NCBI GenBank assembly: GCA_049889355.1
Contig: JBMHDN010000007.1
Coordinates: 1-14,882, forward strand
Direction: 5' to 3'
Origin: JBMHDN01 sp049889355
GTDB lineage: Bacteria; Pseudomonadota; Alphaproteobacteria; Puniceispirillales; Puniceispirillaceae
Length of the DNA: 14,882 bases
The notes beneath the pieces were generated by a model. That model saw only the letters and a program-made list of their open reading frames with translations, was not told the origin of the DNA and ran no database searches. Made by a program: the position numbers and the translations under genes. Positions 1 through 6,668 of this stretch are shown piece by piece; positions within the stretch are counted from its first letter, which is position 1; each line of letters starts with the position of its first letter.

Positions 1-233
1 TGAGCTGTGGTAAACACATTCCACATATGCCCGTCAGCCATATACTGCACGCCAGGTTCCATCAGCTCCATACGCATGAAAACTGAAAAACCGCCCCCAA
101 TCAACGCCGCCAGAATAGAGAAGATGATATACATCGTCCCGATATCTTTATGGTTGGTTGAATAGAGCCAGCGGCGTACAAAACCTGTTGGGTTAGCATG
201 TGCTGCATCAGCAGCGTGTGATTGCGCACTCAT
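1..233 (-). CDS. ctaD: Cytochrome c oxidase subunit I, N-terminal fragment (cut by window edge)
   Basis: This is the first 77 codons of the haem-copper oxidase catalytic subunit, which carries haem a, haem a3 and CuB in the inner membrane and reduces oxygen while pumping protons. Reading leftward from the ATG whose complement lies at 231-233, the protein has a short polar N-terminus (residues 1-20), then RRWLYSTNHKDIGTMYIIF, the hallmark start of subunit I, and a first membrane helix. The haem and CuB ligands lie beyond the window. A strong ribosome-binding site (AAAGGGAG, complement of 243-250) sits 9 bases before the ATG, and ctaC ends 25 bases upstream, so the two are almost certainly one transcript. 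The identification is secure from the NHKDIGTMY block and the ctaC neighbour; whether the whole gene is intact cannot be seen. Confidence 0.95.
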   Translation of the reverse strand, partial: MSAQSHAADAAHANPTGFVRRWLYSTNHKDIGTMYIIFSILAALIGGGFSVFMRMELMEPGVQYMADGHMWNVFTTA

Positions 234-242
234 CTTTTCAGA

Positions 243-250
243 CTCCCTTT
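243..250 (-). promoter_or_regulatory. Ribosome-binding site of ctaD
   Basis: The minus strand reads AAAGGGAG here, 9 bases before the ctaD ATG, inside the 25-base gap after the ctaC stop. It is one of the best Shine-Dalgarno matches in the window and supports separate, efficient initiation of ctaD on the ctaC-ctaD message. Confidence 0.75.
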
Positions 251-258
251 AAAAAAAC

Positions 259-1104
259 TTAACGTGCTGATGCCAGCATATTTGGGCTGGCAGGCATGGT
301 ATTCAGTGCAAATTCTTCTTTTGCTGTTTCCAGCCATGCCGCATAATCGTCAGCGCTGACCGCCTCGACCACAATCGGCATATAAGCGTGGTTCACACCA
401 CAAATCTGATTACACTGGCCATAATAGGTTTTTGCGCCAGCAGGCACATCAATCCATACCTCGTTTATGCGGCCAATAATCGAATAGGTCTGCACAGCAA
501 GTGATGTCACAAAGAAAGAATGCATGACATCATTTCCTGTAACCAGCAGCTTGATCTTGGTGTTCTCTGGCACGACCATTGGATAATCAACAGCCAGCAG
601 CCTTGGCTGACCTTCTTCTAAATCTTCTTCATCGATCATATAGCTGTCAAAGGCCAGCCCTTCATCAGGATACTCATAATTCCAGTACCACTGATTGCCT
701 GTGACCTTGATCACCATGTCGGTGTCTTTGGTCTGGTCCATGTAATAGAGCAGGCGGAAAGACGGCACCGCGATCACCACCAGAATCAGCACTGGGATCA
801 CTGTCCAGAGAATTTCGATTGTGGTGTTATGCGAGGTCTTGCTGGCCACTGGATTGGCAGACGCACGATAACGCCAGCACACATAGACCAAAAGGGCCAA
901 TACAAAAACTGAAATCGCTGTGATGACTACCAACAGCAAATTATGCAGGCTATCTGCTTTCTCAGCGATTGACCCTGCAGGCTCTTGAAGCCCTAATTGC
1001 CAGGCGGCTGGCTCAGCTGCGGATGCAGCCCCTGCCATCACCATAGCGAAAGATGCAAAAACAAGCCCTTTTAATGCGGCTGTCCAGCTGCTCTTTGCAA
1101 ACAT
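259..1104 (-). CDS. ctaC: Cytochrome c oxidase subunit II (CuA subunit)
   Basis: Subunit II accepts electrons from cytochrome c at its periplasmic CuA centre and passes them to haem a in subunit I. I chose the ATG at 1104 (281 residues) because GGGGGAT lies 6 bases upstream and the protein then opens with a good signal peptide ending near ASA at about residue 29; an in-frame ATG at 1170 would add 22 charged residues in front of that signal. Two membrane helices follow (about residues 55-77 and 97-119), then the aromatic electron-entry patch GNQWYWNYEYPD (about 136-147) and the cupredoxin domain with CuA ligands H195, C231, C235, H239 and M242 (CNQICGVNHAYMP). The loop position that is normally Glu in this family is Gln233 here. 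It heads an operon with ctaD and is divergent from tldD, a common alphaproteobacterial arrangement. Confidence 0.96.
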   Translation of the reverse strand: MFAKSSWTAALKGLVFASFAMVMAGAASAAEPAAWQLGLQEPAGSIAEKADSLHNLLLVVITAISVFVLALLVYVCWRYRASANPVASKTSHNTTIEILWTVIPVLILVVIAVPSFRLLYYMDQTKDTDMVIKVTGNQWYWNYEYPDEGLAFDSYMIDEEDLEEGQPRLLAVDYPMVVPENTKIKLLVTGNDVMHSFFVTSLAVQTYSIIGRINEVWIDVPAGAKTYYGQCNQICGVNHAYMPIVVEAVSADDYAAWLETAKEEFALNTMPASPNMLASAR

Positions 1105-1110
1105 ATTTCG

Positions 1111-1117
1111 ATCCCCC
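1111..1117 (-). promoter_or_regulatory. Ribosome-binding site that decides the ctaC start
   Basis: The minus strand reads GGGGGAT, 6 bases before the ATG at 1104. No comparable purine run precedes the upstream in-frame ATG at 1170. Together with the signal peptide that begins directly at 1104, it supports the shorter 281-residue protein. Confidence 0.65.
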
Positions 1118-1235
1118 AAAGAAACGTGGTCGTCTTCAACCTTTTCAACCGAGCCGGTTTGATCGCACATCGATGAAACGCACGACGAGCCACACCTGTC
1201 CAGTCTACTAAAACTTCTGCAACTTCCTACTCCCT

Positions 1236-1252
1236 TTTTCAGTGATTGAAAA
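1236..1252. repeat. Short inverted repeat, possible operator upstream of ctaC
   Basis: Perfect 6-bp arms TTTTCA and TGAAAA around the 5-base spacer GTGAT, about 130 bases upstream of the ctaC start and 205 before tldD. Its size and dyad symmetry would suit a dimeric regulator, but an A/T-rich 6-bp dyad can occur by chance and I recognise no named site. Confidence 0.3.
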
Positions 1253-1458
1253 GACCCCTGCGACCCCCTGACGCTACAGTTTTTGGTCCGCGCTTTACCG
1301 CATGACAGAAAGCTGGCGCTGATATCCGGATTCGCAAGAAATTTCAGGCAAAAATCTGGCGTTTTTAAAGACCAAAATCTTGACGCTTGAAACGGTGAGA
1401 CAAATTCTCCATCTTTGAAGGGTTACAGATACAAAAGAATCCAGTCAAAGGTGCCGCC

Positions 1459-2922
1459 ATGTCATCCTCTTCTCAGCATGATCTTCTCTCTCAGACAGAC
1501 AGTCTGTTTTTCGAAAATGCGATGAGCTCATTGAACAGAGATGAGACTGAAAAGCTGGTGCGCTCTGTGTTAGGCAACAGTGATGATGGCGATTTATATT
1601 TAGAGATTCGCCATTCTGAGATGCTGAGTTTTGATGATGGAAGGCTGCGTTCTGCCAGCTATGACCAATCATCAGGATTTGGTTTGCGGGCGATTCTAGG
1701 TGAGGCTGATAGTTTTGCACATGCAGGCGAGCTCTCGCAATCTGCCCTGCAACGCGCAGCAGAAACAGTCTCTAGCATTTCAAAGGGCTATAGTGGTCAA
1801 ATGGCCCTTGCCCCTGAAGGCGGCATTAATAAGCCGCTTTATACGGCTATGAATCCGCTAGATGATATTGCTTTTGAAACCAAAATTGCCCTGTTGCAGA
1901 AAATTGATGCTTATCTGCGCGATAAAGACAGCCGCGTGCGTCAAGTCAGTGCCTCTGTGGCCTGTTCCTGGCAGGCGATTCAGATTATCCGCCCTGATGG
2001 CTATCGCGCCGCTGATATCCGCCCGCTGGTCCGCCTGAATGTGTCGGTGATGGTAGAAGATAAAGGCCGGATGGAGACTGGCAGCAGCGGGTCAGGTGGG
2101 CGCATCTTGTTTGGCCGCTATTTGCAGGATGATATCTGGCAAAATGAAGCAGATGAAGCGCTGAGACTGGCCCTGCTCGGCCTTGATTCGATTGCCGCAC
2201 CTGCTGGTGAGATGGAGATTGTGCTGGGTGCCGGCTGGCCAGGTGTGATGCTGCATGAAGCGGTGGGTCATGGGTTAGAAGGTGATTTCAACCGCAAAGG
2301 CACATCTATTTTCTCAGGCAAAATGGGCCAGCGCGTCGCCTCAAAAGGGGTGACCGTTGTAGATGATGGGACCATGCAGGACAGGCGCGGTTCTATCACC
2401 ATTGATGATGAAGGCACCCGATCTCAGCGCAATGTACTTATCGAAGATGGTATTCTGACCGGCTATATGCAAGATCGCCAAAATGCGCGGCTGATGGGGG
2501 TTGCGCCAACTGGAAATGGGCGGCGGCAATCCTATGCCCATCTGCCCATGCCACGCATGACCAACACCTTTATGGAATCAGGCGCTCACAGCCCTGATGA
2601 AATTGTCTCATCTGTCAAAAAAGGCCTTTATGCGGTGAATTTCGGTGGGGGACAGGTAGATATCACCTCTGGCAAATTCGTTTTTTCTGCCTCTGAAGCC
2701 TATCTCATTGAAGATGGCAAAATCGGTGCGCCTGTTAAAGGGGCGACCTTGATTGGCAATGGCCCAGATGCGATGCAGCAAATCAGCATGATCGGTAATG
2801 ATTTAAAGCTGGATAATGGGGTTGGGACTTGCGGTAAATCTGGCCAGTCTGTGCCTGTTGGTGTGGGCCAGCCAACGCTAAAAATGGGCGGGGTCACCGT
2901 CGGCGGCACACAAGCTGCCTGA
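1459..2922 (+). CDS. tldD: TldD, catalytic subunit of the TldD/TldE (PmbA) zinc metalloprotease
   Basis: TldD pairs with TldE (PmbA) in a cytoplasmic heterodimer that cleaves short unstructured peptides; in E. coli it trims the microcin B17 leader and degrades the CcdA antitoxin. The 487-residue protein matches the family length (E. coli about 481). The zinc site is visible: HEAVGH at residues 266-271 supplies the catalytic Glu and two His ligands, and Cys458 in TCGKSGQS is the expected third ligand. Other family blocks are AAPAGEMEIVLGAGWPGVML, PTGNGRRQSYAHLPMPRMTN and FGGGQVDITSGKFVFS. The ATG at 1459 has only a weak GGTG upstream; an internal ATG at 1522 would remove 21 poorly conserved residues and cannot be excluded. 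The last residues (QAA) and the stop lie in a 17-bp tandem repeat. Its partner pmbA is encoded at 9562. Confidence 0.97.
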   Translation: MSSSSQHDLLSQTDSLFFENAMSSLNRDETEKLVRSVLGNSDDGDLYLEIRHSEMLSFDDGRLRSASYDQSSGFGLRAILGEADSFAHAGELSQSALQRAAETVSSISKGYSGQMALAPEGGINKPLYTAMNPLDDIAFETKIALLQKIDAYLRDKDSRVRQVSASVACSWQAIQIIRPDGYRAADIRPLVRLNVSVMVEDKGRMETGSSGSGGRILFGRYLQDDIWQNEADEALRLALLGLDSIAAPAGEMEIVLGAGWPGVMLHEAVGHGLEGDFNRKGTSIFSGKMGQRVASKGVTVVDDGTMQDRRGSITIDDEGTRSQRNVLIEDGILTGYMQDRQNARLMGVAPTGNGRRQSYAHLPMPRMTNTFMESGAHSPDEIVSSVKKGLYAVNFGGGQVDITSGKFVFSASEAYLIEDGKIGAPVKGATLIGNGPDAMQQISMIGNDLKLDNGVGTCGKSGQSVPVGVGQPTLKMGGVTVGGTQAA

Positions 2923-2964
2923 GCTCTTTGGCTGCCTGAGCTCTTTGGCTGCCTGAGCCATTTG
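2914..2964 (+). repeat. 17-bp tandem repeat, three copies, spanning the tldD stop codon
   Basis: The unit GCTGCCTGAGCTCTTTG occurs at 2914-2930 and, identical, at 2931-2947; a third copy at 2948-2964 differs at two bases (CC-A for CT-C, giving GAGCCATTTG). The first copy contains the tldD stop (TGA at 2920-2922). The change in the last copy allows TGGCT-GCCTG-AGCCA (2946-2960) to form a hairpin, extended by CTC/GAG outside a small internal loop. There is no T-tract, so it would be a poor intrinsic terminator, though it lies between the convergent tldD and exporter genes. It looks like replication slippage. Confidence 0.85.
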
Positions 2965-2992
2965 AGTGACCGCCTTGTTCTGAATTCGGCGA

Positions 2993-4195
2993 TCAGCCAG
3001 ATATAGGCTGACTGGCGAGGCGTTGTGCCAGCAGCACAACCGCAAACAGGCCCAATGTGATGGCCGCAGCTGCACCATAATTCAAGCCGCTGCCGCCTAT
3101 CTCATAAAACGGGCCAGCAAGAGACAGGCCAATCACCTGACCGAGCGATCCAAATCCCTGCACCAGCCCTAATGCGCCGCCCATCTCGCCAGCATCGGCA
3201 ACAGATGAGCTGGCGGCAGATAATGTCGGGTTGGTATAGGCAAAGCCAAAACAAATCAGCGTGGTGATGAATAAAAGCTGGGCCAGCATCGGCAAGCTGG
3301 TGATCAGCAAGGCTTGTGATCCCACCAGCGCGGCCAGCAATTGGCCTACACATAAGAGAATCACACCCATCATAATGGTGCGATATTCACCCAGCCAGCC
3401 AACTGTCCGGCCTATTAGCCCGCCTTGCACAAGGATGATACAAAAGCCGATATAGGTGAAGACCCAGCCTGCCTCGATAGCGCCATAGCCCATCAGATCA
3501 CGCAGCAACAGCACAAAAGAAGCCTCAACCTGGGCAAAGGCCAGATTAAGCAGGAAAAAGGCCAGTGCAAACAGCCCGAGCGGGCCGCGCAACAGCTGGA
3601 ACAAGCGGGTGGCAAAGGGGCCTTTTGCGCGCTGTGTTTGGGCTGATCGGCTTGTGTCATTCTGTAAGCCGAGGACTGCCAAAATCAGGGCAAAAAAGCC
3701 AAAAGCAGCAGCGACCAGAAATGGCACACGGTGAATAGGGCCATCACCAATACCGCTCAGCACACCGCCAATCGCCGGCCCTAGCACAAAGCCAGCCCCA
3801 ATTGCAGCCCCGATGAGGCCCATCATGCGGGCGCGATCCTTTTGTGGCACTTTATCAGCAATAATCGCCTGAATTACACCAATATTGCCAGCCCCGATAC
3901 CGGCTAAAATACGGGCTAAAAACAGCTGGATAATATCATTTGAAAAGGCAAACCAGAGATGGGCGATGATATTAAGGCTGAGCGATACAAAGAAAACAGG
4001 TCGGCGGCCATAGCGGTCAGACAGCCGCCCTAAAATTGGATTCGCCACAAACATCGCCAGTGAAAAACTGGCCAGGAGCGCCGTCATTACTGTGGCTGAA
4101 TGGCCTAATTCTTCTATCACCACGAAAGGCTGGATGGGAATCAGCGCACCGATACCGACAAAATTAACAAACACCACCAATAATAAAGCAATCAT
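2993..4195 (-). CDS. MFS transporter, drug:H+ antiporter (TetA-like, DHA1) type
   Basis: A 400-residue polytopic inner-membrane protein with the expected twelve hydrophobic segments of a major facilitator superfamily drug exporter. Motif A, GRLSDRYGRRP, lies at residues 56-66 between helices 2 and 3. The helix-5 antiporter signature (motif C) is recognisable as GLIGAAIGAGFVLGPAIGG at 126-144, which points to proton-coupled efflux rather than uptake. The N-terminal half is closest in feel to the TetA/TCR branch, but substrate cannot be read from sequence and tetracycline resistance should not be assumed. It lies alone on the minus strand, convergent with tldD and 94 bases downstream of gshA. 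A duplicated 21-bp sequence with an 8-bp palindrome sits 46-87 bases before its ATG. The ribosome-binding site is weak. Confidence 0.85.
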   Translation of the reverse strand: MIALLLVVFVNFVGIGALIPIQPFVVIEELGHSATVMTALLASFSLAMFVANPILGRLSDRYGRRPVFFVSLSLNIIAHLWFAFSNDIIQLFLARILAGIGAGNIGVIQAIIADKVPQKDRARMMGLIGAAIGAGFVLGPAIGGVLSGIGDGPIHRVPFLVAAAFGFFALILAVLGLQNDTSRSAQTQRAKGPFATRLFQLLRGPLGLFALAFFLLNLAFAQVEASFVLLLRDLMGYGAIEAGWVFTYIGFCIILVQGGLIGRTVGWLGEYRTIMMGVILLCVGQLLAALVGSQALLITSLPMLAQLLFITTLICFGFAYTNPTLSAASSSVADAGEMGGALGLVQGFGSLGQVIGLSLAGPFYEIGGSGLNYGAAAAITLGLFAVVLLAQRLASQPISG

Positions 4196-4240
4196 AGGTG
4201 CACACTTTCACTTAACGGCAATCGGGTTTGGTATGGCCAG

Positions 4241-4282
4241 CCAGAAGATATCTCAGATTGACCAGAAGATATCTCAGATTGA
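4241..4282. repeat. Perfect 21-bp direct duplication upstream of the MFS gene
   Basis: Positions 4241-4261 and 4262-4282 are identical, 21 bases each and directly abutting. Each copy contains the palindrome AGATATCT (4246-4253 and 4267-4274), so two identical dyads are spaced exactly 21 bases apart, two helical turns. The pair lies between the gshA stop (4290-4292) and the exporter start (4195), where a regulator of the exporter could bind. It could equally be a recent slippage or unequal-exchange duplication with no function. Confidence 0.8.
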
Positions 4283-4289
4283 GAGCTGA

Positions 4290-5687
4290 TCAGGACCGGG
4301 CTTTATAATCCATTGTCTCAAAAATGGAATCGACATTTTCCTGCCACCGGCCATGATAGGCTTCTAGTAGCATATCTGCCCCTGTTTCGCCTGACTGCAC
4401 TATCTGGCGCAGAGGCTGGAGGAAGCCGCTTTCATCTGTGCCAGCTGAATCAAGACAAGCGCGGTTTTTCAGGCCTTTACCTGCCAAATCGACCATATCG
4501 CGTGCCCAGTCATGGAGCGAGCGGCCAGCCATCATGCCAGCCAGCCCATCACGCGCCGCAGACAGCCTGCCGGCTTCTACATCGCTGTGGCTGATGGATT
4601 GGGCGAGATCAGCGGCCTGATCCAACACCTCCTCATCATATAAGAGGCCGACCCACAAAGCTGGCAATGCACAGATATTATCCCAAGAGCCGCTATCTGC
4701 CCCGCGCATTTCCAGATAGCCTTTTAAGCGCACTTCTGGAAAAGCGGTGGTGATGTGATCTTCAAAATCTTTCATGGTGGGCAGCTGGCCTTCATAACCA
4801 GGCAACTCGCCTTTCATAAAATCGCGGAAAGACAGGCCGGACACATCTGCATAAGCCCCTTCGCGATACAGAAAATACATCGGCACATCGAGGATATAAT
4901 CTATCCATTGCTCATAGCCAAAACCATCATCAAACACACAAGCCGGCACACCGCAGCGATCGCCATCCACATCTGTCCAGGTGAAAGCGCGGGTTGATTT
5001 CAAGCCAGATGGCCGGCCATCTTTGAAAGGTGAATTGGCAAAAAGCGCGGTGGCGACAGGTTGCAGAGCAAGCGATGTTCTGAATTTTTTGACCATATCG
5101 GCTTCACTGGCATAATCCAGATTGACCTGAACCGTGCAGGTGCGCAGCATCATATCCAGCCCCAAATCGCCTTTGGTTGGCATATATTCGCGCATAATCC
5201 GATAGCGGCCTTTTGGCATCCAGTGAATATCACTGCGCTGCCATTTCGGGTGAAAACCCATGCCAAACATCCCCAGACCCAGCGCTGCACAGGCCTCACG
5301 CATCTGGCGCAAATGACGCCCTGTCTCAGCACAAGTGTCATGCAAGGTTTCAAGCGGCGCACCGGAGAGTTCAAACTGGCCACCTGGTTCGAGCGTCAAA
5401 GATGCGCCTTTGCCATCTTTCAGCCCAATCAACACCTGTTTTTCCATAATAGGTGTCATATTGTGATGGTCTTTTAAATAGCTGAGCAACGCCCCGATGG
5501 AGCGCGCGCCCTCATAAGGCAGCGCGTCATAATTGTCTGTATTATAGAGAAATTTCTCATGCTCGGTGCCGATACGCCAATCTGGTTTGGCGGTTTCATG
5601 CTGGGCCAGCCAGTCGACAAGCTGTGATTTTTGTTCAACCAATAAGGGGGGCTGATGAATCTGGGTCTGATCAATCTGGTCAGGCAT
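4290..5687 (-). CDS. gshA: Glutamate--cysteine ligase, plant/alphaproteobacterial type
   Basis: Catalyses the ATP-dependent joining of L-glutamate and L-cysteine to gamma-glutamylcysteine, the first step of glutathione synthesis, in the cytoplasm (EC 6.3.2.2). At 465 residues it fits the plant-like GCS class rather than the roughly 520-residue E. coli form. Visible blocks are GTEHEKF (40-46), which contributes to the active site, SLTLEPGGQFELSG (96-109), FHPKWQRSDIHWMPKGRY (145-162), YMPTKG followed by MLRTCTVQVNLDY (180-192), and LFANSPFKDGRPSG (215-228). The ATG at 5687 has AAAGAGA a few bases upstream. It follows rsmE by 69 bases on the same strand and is probably co-transcribed. No gshB is seen in the window. 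No truncation or frameshift is apparent. Confidence 0.95.
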   Translation of the reverse strand: MPDQIDQTQIHQPPLLVEQKSQLVDWLAQHETAKPDWRIGTEHEKFLYNTDNYDALPYEGARSIGALLSYLKDHHNMTPIMEKQVLIGLKDGKGASLTLEPGGQFELSGAPLETLHDTCAETGRHLRQMREACAALGLGMFGMGFHPKWQRSDIHWMPKGRYRIMREYMPTKGDLGLDMMLRTCTVQVNLDYASEADMVKKFRTSLALQPVATALFANSPFKDGRPSGLKSTRAFTWTDVDGDRCGVPACVFDDGFGYEQWIDYILDVPMYFLYREGAYADVSGLSFRDFMKGELPGYEGQLPTMKDFEDHITTAFPEVRLKGYLEMRGADSGSWDNICALPALWVGLLYDEEVLDQAADLAQSISHSDVEAGRLSAARDGLAGMMAGRSLHDWARDMVDLAGKGLKNRACLDSAGTDESGFLQPLRQIVQSGETGADMLLEAYHGRWQENVDSIFETMDYKARS

Positions 5688-5756
5688 CGTCTCTTTATCC
5701 TTTTATTGAAGGCTGATACGTCGCTGCCTTCATTTCGGTTTTAGGCCCTCTGCCTG

Positions 5757-6521
5757 TCATGACCAATCGCCAGCCAGCCCCTGATAAAGCGCAAGCGCGG
5801 CAATCGCAGCTGTGTCGGCGCGCAGAATGCGCGGCCCGAGCCCAACTGGCAAGCATTTTGCAAGATTTGAAATCATTTTGCGTTCGCCATCGCTAAACCC
5901 GCCTTCTGGACCGATCAGAATAGCAGCCTTTTGCCCTGCCAGTTCAGATAGAGCGGCATAGCGCCCCTCTGGCTGTTGTGCACTATCAGGGTTGGTGCGG
6001 GCCAAAGCTTCATCACAGAAAATGAGGGTGCGATCAGACGGCCAGTCGGCCAGCACATCAAAGAGCGGCGCAAAGGGTCCGATTTCAGGAATATCCAGCC
6101 GCTCTGTTTGTTCTGCCGCCTCAATCGCATTCGCTTCAAGACGGGCATCTTTTAACCTATGCACCTGGCCATATTCAGACTGAACAGGCCAGATTTTGGA
6201 CACGCCCATTTCGGTGGCTTTTTGGGCAATGAAATCAAGGCGTGCACGTTTCACCGGCACAAAAACCAGCCAGATATCAGGCCCTGGCTTTGGTGCGGCC
6301 ACTTGTTCATGACAAATCAGCTCAGCCTGTTTTTTACCCAAGGCGGTAATCTCTGCCAGATAAGCGCCATCACGCCCGTTAAAAAGCTGCAGGCGATCAC
6401 CGATTTTCCGGCGCATCACCTGCCCTAAATAATGGGCTTGTGCCGCATCAAGGCGCAGCAGCTCATCTGGCGCGAGATGATCTGGGCAATAAAGTCGAAT
6501 CGAAGAAAGCCGGTCTTTCAT
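5757..6521 (-). CDS. rsmE: 16S rRNA (uracil-1498-N3)-methyltransferase
   Basis: RsmE methylates N3 of U1498 in helix 44 of 16S rRNA using S-adenosylmethionine, acting on the assembled 30S subunit. The 254-residue length is normal. The SPOUT-fold methyltransferase domain is clear: KRARLDFIAQKATEMGV (91-107), the EQTER block (137-141), the SAM-binding LIGPEGGFS (202-210) and the knot segment LGPRILRADTAAIAAL (228-243). The N-terminal part (about 1-75) corresponds to the PUA-like RNA-binding domain, including VMRRKIGDRLQLFNGRDG. AGGGAG lies immediately before the ATG at 6521 and supports that start, although the spacing is short. It is the first gene of a two-gene minus-strand unit with gshA and is divergent from ubiA, with 147 bases between the starts. 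Confidence 0.95.
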   Translation of the reverse strand: MKDRLSSIRLYCPDHLAPDELLRLDAAQAHYLGQVMRRKIGDRLQLFNGRDGAYLAEITALGKKQAELICHEQVAAPKPGPDIWLVFVPVKRARLDFIAQKATEMGVSKIWPVQSEYGQVHRLKDARLEANAIEAAEQTERLDIPEIGPFAPLFDVLADWPSDRTLIFCDEALARTNPDSAQQPEGRYAALSELAGQKAAILIGPEGGFSDGERKMISNLAKCLPVGLGPRILRADTAAIAALALYQGLAGDWS

Positions 6522-6544
6522 ACTCCCTACTTAAGGGGCAGCTG

Positions 6545-6611
6545 CAGATGAAACAAGAGCCGATGACCTGTTAGGGGGCATATTCTTTTCAAAGAGGCTT
6601 GGTTTCATCTG
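6545..6611. repeat. Inverted repeat with 10-bp perfect arms between rsmE and ubiA
   Basis: CAGATGAAAC (6545-6554) and its exact complement GTTTCATCTG (6602-6611) face each other across 47 bases. Inside them AA/TT and GCC/GGC can pair around small bulges, so either strand could fold a long imperfect hairpin with a loop of about 35 bases. It fills about half of the divergent spacer and would lie in the leader of whichever gene is transcribed through it. No T-tract follows on either strand, so it is not a standard terminator. I recognise no known riboswitch or element; a regulatory dyad or a degraded miniature element are both possible. Confidence 0.55.
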
Positions 6612-6668
6612 GCGCCATTGACCATTGGGGGCTTGCTTTTCACCATGTGAGCGCCGCATAAAGACGCT

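Larger units (their letters stand above)
1105..1458. other. Divergent intergenic region between ctaC and tldD
   Basis: About 350 bases without a gene once the shorter ctaC start is accepted; both operons must be transcribed from here. Toward tldD there is TTGACG at 1380-1385 with a weak AATTCT 17 bases later (1403-1408, only 3 of 6 consensus bases), leaving a leader of about 50 bases; this is a possible promoter, not a firm one. Toward ctaC I see no convincing -35/-10 pair. A short inverted repeat, TTTTCA-GTGAT-TGAAAA, lies at 1236-1252. No RNA gene or riboswitch fold is recognisable by eye. Confidence 0.5.

Noticed and set aside
1445..1720. A 91-codon minus-strand frame reaching from tldD into the ctaC-tldD spacer.
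   Set aside because: It covers the start of tldD in antisense, and its translation (many His, Ser, Gln) does not look like a real protein.
2993..3011. TCAGCC-N7-GGCTGA hairpin at the end of the MFS gene.
   Set aside because: The 6-bp stem overlaps the stop codon and no T-tract follows in the gene's direction, so terminator function is unsupported.
5061..5477. A 138-codon plus-strand frame opposite gshA.
   Set aside because: It is antisense to conserved GshA motifs and shows no protein family signature.
6618..6662. TTGACC and CATAAA elements before ubiA as a promoter.
   Set aside because: The elements are at wrong spacings from each other, and the -10-like CATAAA would sit almost on the start codon.
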